Positions 1 through 7,470 of a stretch of DNA of 43,687 bases are shown piece after piece. The position numbers and the translations under genes were made by a program. Positions within the stretch are counted from its first letter, which is position 1. Every line of letters begins with the position of its first letter. Location of the stretch: positions 1-43,687 of the forward strand of contig NZ_JAGSCS010000022.1 of NCBI RefSeq assembly GCF_018128025.1, in the 5' to 3' direction. Below the pieces are notes generated by a model that worked only from the letters and a program-made list of their open reading frames with translations, did no database searches and was not told where the DNA came from. Source of the stretch: Proteiniclasticum sediminis (GTDB lineage Bacteria > Bacillota > Clostridia > Clostridiales > Clostridiaceae).

Positions 1-63
1 GAAATCTTCAACATGAGTGGTGATGGATATCGGCTCAAGCACAGAAAATCAATATTAGACTAA
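1..63 (+). CDS. C-terminal fragment of an IstB-like transposition helper ATPase (5' end outside window)
   Basis: Frame 1 is open from the first base and stops at TAA 61-63, giving 20 residues that end GDGYRLKHRKSILD. The GDSYRL-like motif close to the C-terminus is typical of IstB, the AAA+ partner of the IstA transposase in IS21-family elements. Only this tail is visible, so the ATPase motifs cannot be seen and it is unknown whether the gene is intact. The IS-end-like sequence that follows supports the call. It could instead be the end of an unrelated gene. Confidence 0.42.
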   Translation, partial: EIFNMSGDGYRLKHRKSILD

Positions 64-137
64 ATCAAACACACAACTGATGAAGTCGTGAAATAGTGGT
101 ATACTTTGTGGCGAAAATTGGCTTATTTTACTTGACA
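1..137 (+). mobile_element. Right end of a probable IS21-type insertion sequence (truncated by window edge)
   Basis: The first 63 bases encode a C-terminal tail like that of IstB (next entry). After its stop come about 70 non-coding bases, including short similar blocks around 97-130 (GTGGTATACTTT, then TTATTTTACTTGACA). The terminal CTTGACA (131-137), read from outside inward as TGTCAAG, is the kind of end IS21-family elements have. The exact boundary is an inference; no target duplication can be checked because the other end lies outside the window. Confidence 0.42.
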
Positions 138-182
138 CCTTACAACTATACCTGTGAACAAAGAATTTTCATGTTATCAGTT

Positions 183-229
183 TTAACGAGTGATATAATG
201 AGCTTAAACAGCAGATTTCTAGCTTAACA
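183..229 (+). promoter_or_regulatory. pst operon promoter with extended -10 and TTAACA-like repeats
   Basis: A perfect extended -10, TG-a-TATAAT, lies at 191-199, giving a start near 206. No good -35 is found at the right distance, as expected for extended -10 or activated promoters. Three TTAAC-type hexamers occur at 183-188 (TTAACG), 204-209 (TTAAAC) and 224-229 (TTAACA), 21 and 20 bases apart, about two helical turns. They resemble PhoP-box half sites of Firmicutes (TTAACA-like), but the usual period is 11 bp and here they surround the start site, so PhoP control is only a suggestion. Confidence 0.5.
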
Positions 230-246
230 TCAGAAAGAAAAGGTGT

Positions 247-1056
247 GTGAGGGAAGATATGGAAGACCGAATCATGAAGCCTCAACAGCAAACCAAAATT
301 GAAACCAAAGGACTAAATCTTTTTTATGGCGATTTTCAAGCCTTGCGGGATGTGAACTTCGAGATTAAGGAATGTTCCATCACGGCCCTTATCGGGCCTT
401 CCGGGTGCGGGAAGTCTTCACTTCTTCGGCTTTTTAACCGAATGAATGACCTGATCCCGGGTACCCGGGTGGAAGGGGATATCCTGCTGGATGGAAAATC
501 CATCTATCAGAAGGATATGGATGTGGTTACGCTTCGAAAACGCGTGGGAATGGTTTTCCAGAAACCTAATCCATTTCCCATGTCCGTTTATGACAATATA
601 GCCTTTGGGCCCAAACACTTTGGAGTGAAGAAGGCCAAGGAGCTCGAAGCCATCGTGGAGAAAAGCCTTCGGGAAGTGGCGCTGTGGGATGAAGTGAAGA
701 GCCAGTTGCACAAGCCAGCCTTTGATCTCGCCCCCGGTGAACAGCAGCGGCTTTGTATTGCCCGGGCCCTGGCTATAAAACCTGAAGTTCTTCTCATGGA
801 TGAGTCCTGCAGTGCCCTTGATCCGGAGTCCACCCAAAAAATCGAAGATTTGATGCAGGAAATCGCCAAAACCTACACCATTGTCATCGTGACCCACAAT
901 ATGGAGCAGGCAGCCCGGGTATCGGACATGACCGCCTTCATGATGATGGCCGATGACAAAGCGGGACAGCTGGTGGAGTATGCGCCTACGGCACAACTCT
1001 TTTCCAATCCCAAAGACAAGCGCACAGAAGACTATATCACGGGAAGATTCGGCTAA
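247..1056 (+). CDS. pstB1: Phosphate ABC transporter ATPase 1, PstB-like with degenerate signature motif
   Basis: Cytoplasmic ATPase of the high-affinity phosphate importer. Numbered from GTG 247: Walker [10 protein letters not shown] (50-58, Lys56) is intact, as are Q-loop Gln105 (MVFQKP), Walker B LLMDES (Asp185, Glu186), D-loop SALDP and switch His217. The ABC signature, LSGGQ in PstB, reads LAPGE (161-165), losing the serine, the first glycine and the glutamine. The protein ends in the PstB-typical YITGRFG. At 269 aa it is normal length, so this is not decay by truncation. It lies first in the operon, before pstS, which is unusual. GTG 247 has AAAAGG just upstream; ATG 259 with GAGGG 5 bases before is an equally good start. 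See the finding on pairing with PstB2. Confidence 0.93.
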   Translation: MREDMEDRIMKPQQQTKIETKGLNLFYGDFQALRDVNFEIKECSITALIGPSGCGKSSLLRLFNRMNDLIPGTRVEGDILLDGKSIYQKDMDVVTLRKRVGMVFQKPNPFPMSVYDNIAFGPKHFGVKKAKELEAIVEKSLREVALWDEVKSQLHKPAFDLAPGEQQRLCIARALAIKPEVLLMDESCSALDPESTQKIEDLMQEIAKTYTIVIVTHNMEQAARVSDMTAFMMMADDKAGQLVEYAPTAQLFSNPKDKRTEDYITGRFG

Positions 1057-1140
1057 ACGCAATTCTCGAGGAAATCTCAAACGAGGAGCTTATATTTCAG
1101 GCATGATGTCCGAAAGGATCCAAAAGGAGCTTGAATTTGT

Positions 1141-1995
1141 GTGAGAAAGATGAAAAAGAGGAATAAAAAATTGAGTTCAACAAGCAAACTTAAAAGTGTG
1201 CTACTCCTGTCGATGCTGTTCCTGAATCTCCTGTCGGCATCCGCCTGCGGGAAAGCCCCGGAGGCCAGTGTCATCGTGGCCGGTTCCACTTCAGTTCAAC
1301 CCTATGCAGAAGTATTGGCCGAAGAGTATGCCATCCTGCATCCGGGGTCAGAGATTGATGTTCAGGGAGGCGGTTCTTCCGCAGGAATCTCCGCCGCCAA
1401 ATCCGGGATTGCCAATCTAGGCATGTCCTCCAGATCCCTGAAAGAAGAGGAGAAGAATCTCTGGAGCGTTGAAATTGCCAAAGATGGTCTGGCGGTGATT
1501 GTGAATGCCTCAAACCCCATCGAAAATCTGACCCTGGAGCAGATCCAGAAGATTTATTCGGCAGAAATCACCAACTGGAGTGAAGTGGGCGGGAATGATG
1601 CAAAAATCCACATCATCACCCGCGAAGAAGGCTCCGGTACCCGAAGCGCCTTCACCGAGCTGGTCATGGAGAAAATAGAAATCACCCCCAAAGCCATTGT
1701 TCAGGATTCCAACGGATCCGTCCGGCAGCTGGTTAAAGGGGATCCCAATGCCATAGGTTACATTTCCCTGGGTCTGGTGGATCAAACGGTGAAAGCGGTC
1801 CACTTGGATGGCGTCGCCGCCACCCATGACAACATCATGAACGGGTCCTATACCCTCGCCAGACCCTTCTTGTTTGTGTCCCAGAGTGAACCTACAGGAG
1901 AAACCCAGAAGTTTGTGGAGTTTGTCCTCTCGGAAGAAGGACAAAAAATGCTCAATGATGAAGGCCTCATCCCCACGAAAGGAGCAGGAAAATGA
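1141..1995 (+). CDS. pstS: Phosphate-binding lipoprotein PstS
   Basis: Extracellular phosphate-binding component of the Pst importer, 284 aa. A basic N-terminus and hydrophobic stretch (about 17-35) lead to a lipobox-like SASAC with Cys36, so it is probably a membrane-anchored lipoprotein. GSTSVQPY and EGSGTRSAF are the conserved phosphate-contacting loops of the PstS family. The GTG at 1141 is chosen because AGGAG lies 11 bases before it; ATG 1150 would be too far. The stop overlaps the pstC start by 4 bases (ATGA), indicating translational coupling. A 13-codon reading frame (1103-1144) overlaps the start and is treated as chance. Confidence 0.95.
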   Translation: MRKMKKRNKKLSSTSKLKSVLLLSMLFLNLLSASACGKAPEASVIVAGSTSVQPYAEVLAEEYAILHPGSEIDVQGGGSSAGISAAKSGIANLGMSSRSLKEEEKNLWSVEIAKDGLAVIVNASNPIENLTLEQIQKIYSAEITNWSEVGGNDAKIHIITREEGSGTRSAFTELVMEKIEITPKAIVQDSNGSVRQLVKGDPNAIGYISLGLVDQTVKAVHLDGVAATHDNIMNGSYTLARPFLFVSQSEPTGETQKFVEFVLSEEGQKMLNDEGLIPTKGAGK

Positions 1996-2837
1996 AGAAT
2001 ATGAAAGAAAAGTCCACCGGAAGTATCTTTTTCATCATTGCCCTATCCTCCTTGTCCGTCCTGGCGCTGATCACGGTGTTTATCCTGGTGCAAGGCGTTC
2101 CCATCATTTCCAAAGTGGGGCTTTTTAACTTTATCTTTGGCATGAAATGGGCCCCCAGCCAAGGGGCTTTTGGGATCTTTCCCATGATCATCGGCTCCGT
2201 CTCGGTGACCCTGGGGGCCACCATCATCGGGGTTCCTATTGCCATCTGCTGTGCCATTTTTTTGGCGGAGTTTGCCCCTCCCACGCTACGAAATATTTTT
2301 CGCCCCGCCATCCAGCTTCTGGCGGGCATCCCTTCCGTGGTCTACGGCTTTTGGGGCGTGCTCTTCATCGTCCCATTTATCCGGGATAACCTGGGCGGCC
2401 CGGGCCTGAGCATCCTGGCAGGATCCATCATCCTGGCCATCATGATTCTGCCCACCATCATCAGCATCACGGAAGTATCCCTGCTCTCTCTTCCCCGCCA
2501 GTACAAGGAAGGCGGTCTAGCCCTGGGACTTACCCACTGGCAGACTATATCCTCCGTGCTGCTGCCGGCAGCCAAGTCAGGAATCGTCTCAGCAGTGATT
2601 TTGGGCATTGGCCGCGCCATTGGCGAGACCATGGCCGTCATCATGGTCCTGGGCAATGCAGTAGCCATTCCGGAATCCATCCTGGATCCCGTACGAACCC
2701 TGACCACCAACATTGGCATCGAAATGGGCTATGCTTCGGGCGAACATCAGCAAGCGCTTTTCGCCACCGGCATTGTCCTCTTTGTGGTTATTATGATCCT
2801 CAATGCTACAGCCCAGTATATTACGAGAAAGAAGTGA
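1992..2837 (+). CDS. pstC: Phosphate ABC transporter permease PstC
   Basis: Membrane subunit of the phosphate importer, 281 aa. About six hydrophobic segments are visible, beginning near residue 12. The EAA-type loop that docks the ATPase is in the region PRQYKEGGLALGLTHWQT (about 170-187). LAGIPSVVYGFWG is a strong PstC/PstA family motif. It starts at the ATG overlapping the pstS stop and is followed by pstA 7 bases later. The pair PstC/PstA forms the channel on which the two PstB proteins would sit. Confidence 0.95.
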   Translation: MKNMKEKSTGSIFFIIALSSLSVLALITVFILVQGVPIISKVGLFNFIFGMKWAPSQGAFGIFPMIIGSVSVTLGATIIGVPIAICCAIFLAEFAPPTLRNIFRPAIQLLAGIPSVVYGFWGVLFIVPFIRDNLGGPGLSILAGSIILAIMILPTIISITEVSLLSLPRQYKEGGLALGLTHWQTISSVLLPAAKSGIVSAVILGIGRAIGETMAVIMVLGNAVAIPESILDPVRTLTTNIGIEMGYASGEHQQALFATGIVLFVVIMILNATAQYITRKK

Positions 2838-2844
2838 GGTGAGG

Positions 2845-3681
2845 ATGAACATGAATGCGAAAACGACGCAACGAATCGCCAAAGTCATCATCTGGTCTGC
2901 CGCGCTTCTCGTTCTGGTGGTGCTCTTTGCCATTATCCTCTATATCCTCGGTAAAGGACTTCCGGAGATCAGTTGGGCCTATCTGACGGAGATTCCCCGA
3001 AACATGGGCCGTTCCGGAGGGATTTCCTCCACCATCGTGGGAACCCTCATGGTCACGGCCGTGGCCATCATCGTGGCCATGCCCTTTGGCATCGGCACTG
3101 CCTTCTACCTGACGGAGTATACGAAGGAAAGCAAGATTACCCGGGTGATCCGCTTCAGTGCAGAATCCCTGGCGGGGATTCCTTCCATTGTCTATGGCCT
3201 CTTCGGCTTCATCTTCTTTGTGACCTACCTGAAACTGGGGTGGTCGGTACTGTCCGGCGGGCTGACCATGGCCATCATGATCCTGCCCACCATCATCCGA
3301 ACTTCGGAAGAAGCCATCCGAACTGTGCCTAACCTCTATCGCGAAGTGGGCTATTCCCTGGGGGCCACCAAGTGGCAAACCATCACCAAAACCGTTTTTC
3401 CATCGGCACTGCCGGGAATCGTCAATGGGGTCATCTTAAGTATCGGACGCTGCGTGGCGGAAACCGCCGCCGTGATGCTTACGGCAGGATCTGCCCTGCG
3501 AATGCCCACCTCCATCATGTCCCCCACCCGAACCATGGCCATTCATTTCTACATCCTGGCCCGGGAAGGCATATCCATGGAGAGTGCCTACGGCACTGCA
3601 GCGCTCCTGATCATCCTGATTTTTATCATCAACGTCGTGTTTAACATTCCGGTTAATCGATTCGTGGCGAAGGGCCGATAG
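2845..3681 (+). CDS. pstA: Phosphate ABC transporter permease PstA
   Basis: Second membrane subunit of the phosphate importer, 278 aa from ATG 2845, chosen because GTGAGGTGAGG lies directly before it; an upstream in-frame start inside pstC (2803) has no ribosome site. LAGIPSIVYGLFGF and the cytoplasmic loop LYREVGYSLGATKWQT match the PstA family, and about six transmembrane segments are seen. The gene sits between pstC and the second pstB, 10 bases upstream of the latter. Confidence 0.95.
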   Translation: MNMNAKTTQRIAKVIIWSAALLVLVVLFAIILYILGKGLPEISWAYLTEIPRNMGRSGGISSTIVGTLMVTAVAIIVAMPFGIGTAFYLTEYTKESKITRVIRFSAESLAGIPSIVYGLFGFIFFVTYLKLGWSVLSGGLTMAIMILPTIIRTSEEAIRTVPNLYREVGYSLGATKWQTITKTVFPSALPGIVNGVILSIGRCVAETAAVMLTAGSALRMPTSIMSPTRTMAIHFYILAREGISMESAYGTAALLIILIFIINVVFNIPVNRFVAKGR

Positions 3682-3691
3682 GAGGGGGAGA

Positions 3692-4453
3692 ATGACTTCA
3701 ACAGCGAAAATCTCCATAAAAGATCTGAATTTCTTCTATGGCAAAAAGCATGTCATCCGAAACTTGAACCTGGAAGTCCAGCCTAATACCATAGAAGCCT
3801 GCTTTGGTCCGGCCAACAGCGGAATCACGACGCTCCTTCGAACACTGAATCGGTTGAATGACCTGATTCCGGGAGCCCGAGCCGAAGGCGAAATCCTGCT
3901 GGACGGCAAGAGCATCTATGATGCGGAGATGCCCGTGGCAGAGCTTCGGCGAAAAGTCGGCATGGTCTTTGATGTCCCTACTCCTTTGCCCATGTCCATT
4001 TTCGACAATCTTGTCCTGGGACCTCGGATGAACGGGATAAAAGCCATGTCTGTCCTGGAAGAGAAAGTGGAAAAATCCTTAAGAATGGCTGCCCTCTGGG
4101 AAGATGTCAAGGATCGCCTACATACCCCAGCCACTCGGTTATCCGGAGGTCAGCAGCAGCGTCTCTGTATTGCCCGGGTCTTGGCCCTGGAACCGGAAGT
4201 AATCCTCCTGGATCGACCCTGCTCAGCACTGGATCCCGTCTCCACAGCAAAAATCGAAGACTCGCTGCGCATGCTGAAGGATCAGTACACCATTATCCTA
4301 GCCCCCCATACGGTCCATCAGGCTGCGCGGGTAGCCGATCAGGTGACCTTCATGCTTATGGGAAATCTCATCGAGACTGGGGAGACGAGGGATGTGTTCA
4401 CGAATCCCAAGGATCGACGAACCAGCGACTATATTACTGGTCGATTTGGTTAA
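3692..4453 (+). CDS. pstB2: Phosphate ABC transporter ATPase 2, PstB-like with lost Walker A lysine and catalytic glutamate
   Basis: PstB paralogue, 253 aa, ending YITGRFG like PstB1. The signature LSGGQQQ (150-156) and His206 are intact. The nucleotide-binding motifs are not: Walker A reads GPANSGITT (39-47) with Ile45 in place of the lysine, the Q-loop residue is Asp94 (MVFDVP), and Walker B is ILLDRP with Arg175 in place of the catalytic glutamate. By itself it should not hydrolyse ATP, yet frame, length and D-loop are preserved, pointing to selection rather than decay. Its losses are the mirror image of those in PstB1. AGGAGGGGG precedes the ATG. Confidence 0.92.
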   Translation: MTSTAKISIKDLNFFYGKKHVIRNLNLEVQPNTIEACFGPANSGITTLLRTLNRLNDLIPGARAEGEILLDGKSIYDAEMPVAELRRKVGMVFDVPTPLPMSIFDNLVLGPRMNGIKAMSVLEEKVEKSLRMAALWEDVKDRLHTPATRLSGGQQQRLCIARVLALEPEVILLDRPCSALDPVSTAKIEDSLRMLKDQYTIILAPHTVHQAARVADQVTFMLMGNLIETGETRDVFTNPKDRRTSDYITGRFG

Positions 4454-4479
4454 GTCCCATGAGCGAGCCAAACCTAGAA

Positions 4480-4499
4480 AACGACTCCTCGGAGTCGTT
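4480..4499 (+). promoter_or_regulatory. Hairpin between pstB2 and phoU
   Basis: A perfect 9-base inverted repeat, AACGACTCC and GGAGTCGTT, has only two bases between the arms. A second weaker stem follows (CCCAG near 4514 with CTGGG near 4540, with a bulge). Neither is followed by a U-run, so they look like mRNA processing or stability elements that could set the phoU level separately, rather than a terminator. Confidence 0.5.
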
Positions 4500-4582
4500 G
4501 ATGAGAACTCCCCAGATGAAACGAAGAGAACGTTTCTGGGCTTTGAATCGGATTCAATAAAACAGTTTTGGAGGTTATGAGG

Positions 4583-5251
4583 ATGAGAATGAGATTTGAC
4601 AAAGAACTGGAGATGTTAAACGGCGAAATAGAAAAAATGGGCAATCTGATTACCACAGCCATCGAAACCAGCGTCAAGGCCTTGGTGAATCAGGACATGA
4701 CTCTGGTGAGAATCGTCAATGCCCTGGAAATGGAGATTGACGAGATGGAAAAAACCATCGAGCAGCACTGTATGACTCTTCTGGTTCAGCAGCAACCCGT
4801 GGCTTCGGATTTGCGGCTTATTGAGGCGGCACTGAAGCTGATCACCGATATGGAGCGTATCGGGGATAATGCGGAAGATATTGCAGAGATCACCAAGTTT
4901 TTCGGAAATAAAACGTTTATCAATAAACTCGTCCACATCCCGCAGATGGCTGAAGCGACCATCAGCATGGTGAAGCGAAGCGTCACAGCCTTTGTCACCA
5001 AAGACAAAGAACTGGCCCTTCAGGTTTGCTATGATGATGACATCGTGGACAATCTGTTTCTTACGGTGAAAAATTATCTCATCGACCTGATTCGCCAGGA
5101 TGTGAACAACGGGGAACAGGCCATCGATTTGTTGATGATCGCCAAATACTTCGAACGCATCGGCGACCATGCCCAGAACATCGCAGAATGGGTGATCTTT
5201 GCCGTAACTGGAGAGCATATGAATACTGACAATATCGGAAAGACAAAATAG
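4583..5251 (+). CDS. phoU: Phosphate transport regulator PhoU
   Basis: Cytoplasmic helical regulator that links the Pst transporter to phosphate sensing, 222 aa. Two PhoU three-helix repeats are visible, with the metal-site motif RIGDNAEDIAE (about residue 95) and its partner RIGDHAQNIAEW near the C-terminus. Several ATGs cluster at the start; 4583 has GGAGG eight bases upstream and gives MRMRFDKELEML, typical of PhoU. It closes the pst operon and is followed by a terminator. All of it looks normal. Confidence 0.95.
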   Translation: MRMRFDKELEMLNGEIEKMGNLITTAIETSVKALVNQDMTLVRIVNALEMEIDEMEKTIEQHCMTLLVQQQPVASDLRLIEAALKLITDMERIGDNAEDIAEITKFFGNKTFINKLVHIPQMAEATISMVKRSVTAFVTKDKELALQVCYDDDIVDNLFLTVKNYLIDLIRQDVNNGEQAIDLLMIAKYFERIGDHAQNIAEWVIFAVTGEHMNTDNIGKTK

Positions 5252-5338
5252 TCTAGGTTCTTAACCCCACGAAATTTTAGAATCGTTTCGCAGAGATGAG
5301 AACAGCAGGTAGTTACGATAAAGAGAAAGAGCTTACGA

Positions 5339-5368
5339 AAGGCTAGAGCTAAACTGCGCTAGCCTTTT
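5339..5368 (+). terminator. Rho-independent terminator after phoU
   Basis: Stem AAGGCTAG / CTAGCCTT with a 12-base loop, followed by TTTTGT. It ends the pst-phoU transcript. Confidence 0.75.
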
Positions 5369-5455
5369 GTCATCATGAAATTTCGAGGCCATATTCATGA
5401 TAAGGATGAGTTGAGCGTCAGTATCGAAGGTGATCTCGATCTCTCCGATGAAGGC

Positions 5456-5464
5456 TGATATAAT
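5456..5464 (+). promoter_or_regulatory. Extended -10 promoter for the deaminase gene
   Basis: TG-a-TATAAT, identical to the pst promoter element, lies 113 bases before the likely start codon at 5578. No clear -35 is seen. The interval 5369-5577 otherwise holds only short unconvincing reading frames. Confidence 0.5.
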
Positions 5465-5577
5465 GGAGTTACCAAGAAGAACTGAGATTTGGACGTGAGT
5501 TCTTTCACCAAGAATTGGCGATGAAATTTAGAGCATCTGTTCCACGAACTTCGAGAAGAAAAAAGGAAGTGAGCAGG

Positions 5578-6054
5578 ATGAAGGAAGATTTGGCCAATGC
5601 CCGTCAATTTATGGAGCTTGCCGTAGAAGAGGCCCGAAAAGGGATGCATGCGGGAAAAGGAGGACCCTTCGGTGCTGTTGTGGTGAAGGGTGGAAAAGTC
5701 ATCAGTATTGCCAGCAACGAAGTGTTAAGCTCCTCGGATCCCACAGCCCATGCGGAGATTGTGGCTATTCGGAGGGCTGGAACGATGCTAAAGACCTATG
5801 ATCTTACGGGATGTGTTCTCTACACCACGGGAGAGCCCTGTCCCATGTGTTTCTCGGCCATCGTCTGGGCGAATATCCAGGAAGTTTATTACGGGGCACC
5901 TATGGAAGAGGCAGATACCCTGGGATTTCGGGACAGTAAAATCGCCGGATATTTCCGGGGAGAAGAATGCTGCCTCACCATGACCCGAGTCGAGAATGCT
6001 GCCTTAAAGGAGCTCTACGAAGAGTACCGTACTACGGGGAAGACGATCTATTAA
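5578..6054 (+). CDS. Guanine deaminase-like nucleoside/base deaminase
   Basis: Zinc-dependent deaminase of the cytidine deaminase-like fold, 158 aa from ATG 5578. The zinc site is complete: HAE (58-60) supplies the histidine and catalytic glutamate, and PCPMC (87-91) the two cysteines. The C-terminal half (WANIQEVYYGAPMEEADTLGFRDS) is closer to the GuaD guanine deaminase family than to the tRNA deaminase TadA, so guanine to xanthine is the likely reaction. The in-frame upstream ATG 5521 lacks a ribosome site, whereas AGGAAG lies 10 bases before 5578. It stands alone, with its own promoter and downstream hairpin. Confidence 0.85.
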   Translation: MKEDLANARQFMELAVEEARKGMHAGKGGPFGAVVVKGGKVISIASNEVLSSSDPTAHAEIVAIRRAGTMLKTYDLTGCVLYTTGEPCPMCFSAIVWANIQEVYYGAPMEEADTLGFRDSKIAGYFRGEECCLTMTRVENAALKELYEEYRTTGKTIY

Positions 6055-6159
6055 TTTGCAGGCAATAAGATAAATCAATCAACTGAGCTCTTTGGTTACA
6101 TAAGCATTTTATGGTGCAGAGAGAAGTGTTGCATCGTCGCGTAAACTTAACAACCACTA

Positions 6160-6207
6160 AACCTCGTATAATCCAACACGTTATGTTGGATTATACGAGG
6201 TTTTCTT
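6160..6207 (+). terminator. Long perfect hairpin, probable terminator
   Basis: A perfect 19-bp inverted repeat (6160-6178 with 6184-6202) and a 5-base loop CGTTA, followed by TTCTT after the stem's terminal TT. Such a long perfect stem is more than a usual terminator needs; it may act in both directions. Confidence 0.6.
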
Positions 6208-6665
6208 AGTTAGATTTGACCCTGGACCGGATAAAATTAACCAAGAATACTCTTTAAGCAGGTTTTGACAAAGCTGTCTGTTTAGAGAAAGTTTATAGTC
6301 TGACTGGGGACTCTGCTGTGTATTTTCCGGGAAGTGGTGGGATAATGAAGTTATGAAAACATCATCATTCATGAGTCCACGGCACATTTGTCAAGAGGCT
6401 GATGACTTGGCAAGGAGCGTAAATCTCTATAGGAATCATAAGGATTCGGTTATCTTACGGCACTCATTGTAGAGATCGCTCGCCTAATCCTGTGTAGGTA
6501 GCAGCATGTGGGAAAGACTGCGAAAGTTCCTTAAAAGATAGCGTTCAGGGAAAATGGAACTCCAGAGGGTGAAGGATATCAATCTAAGCGAAGGTTTTAG
6601 AACCATATCGGTGGATTATGAATGCAGTCGTTGTTCAGTTGAAGAAACCATGGAGGTGACCATAG
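6208..6665. other. Non-coding stretch before a membrane protein gene
   Basis: About 460 bases without a convincing gene. A possible extended -10 (TG-g-GATAAT) lies near 6332. A 7-base inverted repeat, ATCTCTA near 6423 with TAGAGAT near 6472, could fold in RNA. No riboswitch, T-box or tRNA signature was recognised. It could hold an unknown leader RNA or a decayed gene. Confidence 0.3.
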
Positions 6666-7130
6666 ATGAAGCTAGCAGGAACAGAGTTCGGCAAAAACAT
6701 GAGGGTTAGAGTCATTATGTTTGCCATGATGGGCATGGGCTATGATGTTCTGGTGACCACAGTGCAGCAGGTCCTGGGAGGGCACTTGAACATCCATGCC
6801 ATCCAGACCGCCAGCACTTGGATGCTCCTTGTGTATGGTACGATCCCCTTCGTTGTTTATCCCGTCCAAGTATTCTTAAAGAAGATCGGAGTTCAAAGAT
6901 TAGGGAATCCATTGGTGTTTTTGCTTCTGTTCTATCTGGCTGAATATCTCTGGGGAACTTTGTTTCATCAGATGGGGATCAAAGCCTGGGATTATAACTG
7001 GTATACTCCCTCAGCCTTTAACACCACAAATGGCTATGTTTCTTTTCACCCTGGAATCATTCTGACCTGGTTCATTTTCGTCATTCTGGCCGAGAGCCTG
7101 GACAGCAAATTAAGAGAAATGACACTCTAA
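6666..7130 (+). CDS. Small integral membrane protein, function unknown
   Basis: 154 aa with about four hydrophobic segments (roughly 13-37, 47-70, 80-97, 125-146). Between the last two is a conserved-looking loop, WDYNWYTPSAFNTTNGYVSFHPG, rich in aromatics. This layout recalls the group of putative ABC-type membrane proteins with a W-D-Y loop (PF06541-like), but the match is weak and from memory. AGGTG lies before the ATG. It is flanked by long non-coding stretches and has no operon partner to suggest a role. Confidence 0.75.
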   Translation: MKLAGTEFGKNMRVRVIMFAMMGMGYDVLVTTVQQVLGGHLNIHAIQTASTWMLLVYGTIPFVVYPVQVFLKKIGVQRLGNPLVFLLLFYLAEYLWGTLFHQMGIKAWDYNWYTPSAFNTTNGYVSFHPGIILTWFIFVILAESLDSKLREMTL

Positions 7131-7470
7131 AAGGGGAAGTGCATGTAGAGATCCCGGTAGTTACGGATTAAATATGTTGATTTTTCCGAGGTGGGATACT
7201 GGGTAGATAGATGAACTCATGGTAGCGCTAAAAGCGACATCTGATTTGGAGAAGTGCTCCCCAGTATTGGAAGAACCCGCCGTTCTATCTGATCTTCAAG
7301 CAATCTTGGCCTCAGAAATTTGCAGCATTACCGATGACTCGCCAAAAGTCTCCAGATCGTCAGGGCGAAAAGTGGGACTGATGTAAGAGTTTTTGAGCTA
7401 AAGACCTTAAGATCCCTCATCACAGAAGATTTATCTCGCGGACCCATCTCGGGAGAAAGGAGGTATTACC
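7131..7470. other. Non-coding stretch before nadE
   Basis: About 340 bases. A 55-codon open frame (7219-7386) has no ribosome site and is not supported. No clear promoter hexamers or terminator were found. Confidence 0.3.

Noticed and set aside
132-137. TTGACA as -35 of the pst promoter
   Set aside because: No -10 lies 16-18 bases downstream (155-160 is not -10-like); it is better explained as part of the IS end.
418-1080. Long minus-strand frame opposite pstB1 and similar frames opposite gdhA, glpK, pstC and pstA
   Set aside because: Shadows of strong coding on the other strand; histidine- and glycine-rich composition and no ribosome sites.
1103-1144. 13-codon frame with AGGAG upstream whose stop overlaps the pstS start
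   Set aside because: Could be a leader peptide, but it is very short and has no regulatory features such as runs of one codon; more likely chance around the real pstS ribosome site.
5375-5458. 27-residue open frame (starts MKFRGHIHDKDEL)
   Set aside because: No ribosome site, and it lies directly after the phoU terminator and before the next promoter.
6208-6665. Possible riboswitch or structured leader before the membrane protein gene
   Set aside because: No conserved core of cobalamin, SAM, T-box, purine or other known classes was found; only a weak inverted repeat.
7219-7386. 55-residue open frame before nadE
   Set aside because: No ribosome site and no recognisable composition; no family resemblance.
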